Below, piece by piece: positions 62,988 to 64,000 of a DNA stretch of 64,000 nucleotides. A program made the position numbers and the translations under genes. The notes beneath the pieces were generated by a model. The model did not search any database and was not told the DNA's origin. It worked only from the letters and a program-made list of their open reading frames with translations. The stretch is taken from the NCBI RefSeq assembly GCF_020382885.2, contig NC_058499.1, forward strand, positions 8,045,872 through 8,109,871, given 5' to 3'. The stretch comes from Scatophagus argus. Taxonomy: Eukaryota; Chordata; Actinopteri; Scatophagidae. Every line of letters begins with the position of its first letter. Position 1 is the stretch's first letter.

Positions 62988-63523
62988 GTAATCAAACTCT
63001 CACATGAGCTGAATTTGTACTGCGTTCACGTACTGTACATACAGTATTAGGCAGCCAGTGTGAATCAAACACTGGCAGGGTTCGTGATCCTGGATATTTT
63101 AGTTTGGCCTGACTACTTCATTTATAGATGTCTTGCTCACTAAGTTTTTGACTTTGTTTGGGCATGACTCTTCACATACAATTAATTCTATGTAAATATT
63201 CGTTCAGATAAATATACATTTTAACATAATCCTCCTGTTGCTGTGGTACTACCTACCAGCTGCTCTCCAAACCTCTCTCTTCTGCTATATGCCTAATGGC
63301 ACCCAGTGATTCCTCATTTATTTTATGAGGTTAATCACCCATGCATAAAATTTTATGAGGGCTCCCCAATTCCCTTTAATCTGTGTAAATATACATAGGC
63401 TCCATCTGTCTGAGTTTAGAATATCCCTGCTGCAGTAATGACCTCTTCTCCTTAAGTGACAGATTTTTAACTGTCCTTCACTGCTGTGTTGTCTTCTCAT
63501 AGCTAACAGTTTGATGCCAGGAT

Positions 63524-64000
63524 GGTGCATTCCCGATTCCAAAAAGTTTGGGACGTTGTGTATTAAACATAAATAAAAATAGAATGTAACCATTTGCAAA
63601 CACACTGTGTTTGCTGACATTAGTTTTTAAGTGTCCTCGGGCCCATGTAGTGACATCCTTTAGACAATCACGTGTTTCACAAAGAGACGATCTGCATCCC
63701 ATCTTTGCTTGTGTATGATTGATCATTTCGAGGACGCCCGTTTCATAGTCAGGATACTATCATGTGTTGCAAGTGAACTTTTTTTTTTACCTGTGAACTG
63801 TTTCAAACAGGTGCTTTTTAAACACTTCACAACTTTCCCAGTCTTTCGTTACCCCTCTTCCAACTTGTTGGAAATGTGTCGCTAGCAATAAATTCAGAAT
63901 GAGTGTACATTTACAAAGCAAAATAAAAAATCTGTGAAGTTGAGATGAAACACGAAATGCATTGTCTTCGTACTGTTATGACATTGTGTTTTACTCATAT
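63524..64000. mobile_element. degenerate Tc/mariner-type DNA transposon, internally deleted, truncated by window edge
   Basis: It opens with a terminal-repeat-like CCCGATTCCAAAAAGTTTGG and GACGTTGTGT. On the minus strand it carries a transposase scrap (DVTTWARGH, 63640-63670) fused to HTQAKMG (63707-63720). The right part (63790-63990) has the AACAGGTG, CAACTTTCCCAGTCTTTCGT and AAATTCAGAATGAGTGTACA motifs of the same fish element's flank. The middle of the transposase is missing and frames are broken, so it is a non-autonomous remnant. Family name from memory: TcMar, ISRm11-like. Confidence 0.75.

Noticed and set aside
63478..63726. 82-residue minus-strand ORF as an independent gene
   Set aside because: It runs through fused scraps of a decayed transposase and flanking DNA, not an intact gene.
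1..64000. CRISPR arrays, operons, rRNA or tRNA genes
   Set aside because: No regularly spaced direct repeats, no cloverleaf or rRNA sequence noticed, and the gene structure is eukaryotic throughout.

Overview
The window reads as nuclear DNA of a ray-finned (teleost) fish. Genes are split into many exons with canonical splice sites, the proteins are closest in form to vertebrate families, and the interspersed repeats are of fish type. No bacterial, viral or organelle genes were seen. Gene models were built by hand from ORFs, splice signals and phase; the three models complete in the window (asb13, tasor2, taf3) come out as uninterrupted reading frames of 289, 2933 and 938 codons.

Layout, left to right. 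(1) 336-664: last coding exon of net1 (RhoGEF), plus strand, with its 3' UTR to about 1.35 kb. (2) 5453-8923: asb13 (ankyrin repeats plus SOCS box), minus strand, six coding exons, tail-to-tail with net1. (3) 11152-26912: tasor2/fam208b, plus strand, 22 coding exons, including two giant exons, a 17-nt microexon and one GC-AG intron. (4) 29671-35771: taf3, plus strand, seven coding exons, from histone fold to PHD finger. (5) 40962 to beyond 62987: celf2, plus strand, two alternative first exons and nine shared coding exons; it runs off the right edge, so RRM3 is outside.

The order net1-asb13-tasor2 matches human 10p15. taf3 and celf2 are also on human 10p, but there GATA3 lies between them; no gata3 exon is visible here. 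The genes are neighbours by ancestry rather than an operon: Rho signalling (net1), a cullin-5 ubiquitin ligase adaptor (asb13), heterochromatin silencing (tasor2), TFIID recognition of H3K4me3 (taf3) and RNA splicing/stability (celf2).

The most unusual structure is in taf3: about 110 bp spanning the intron 2/exon 3 boundary (30981-31089) recurs in inverted orientation and almost unchanged in intron 6 (33956-34069). Other items of note are a ~500-bp foldback element in asb13 intron 4, a two-copy internal duplication in tasor2 exon 17, the tasor2 GC-AG intron and microexon, a short inverted-repeat element (48887-49143) in celf2 intron 1, an internally deleted Tc/mariner-type transposon at the right edge, a 160-bp CT/pyrimidine tract in celf2, and several candidate conserved non-coding blocks around celf2. 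I found no clear evidence of an entirely new system.
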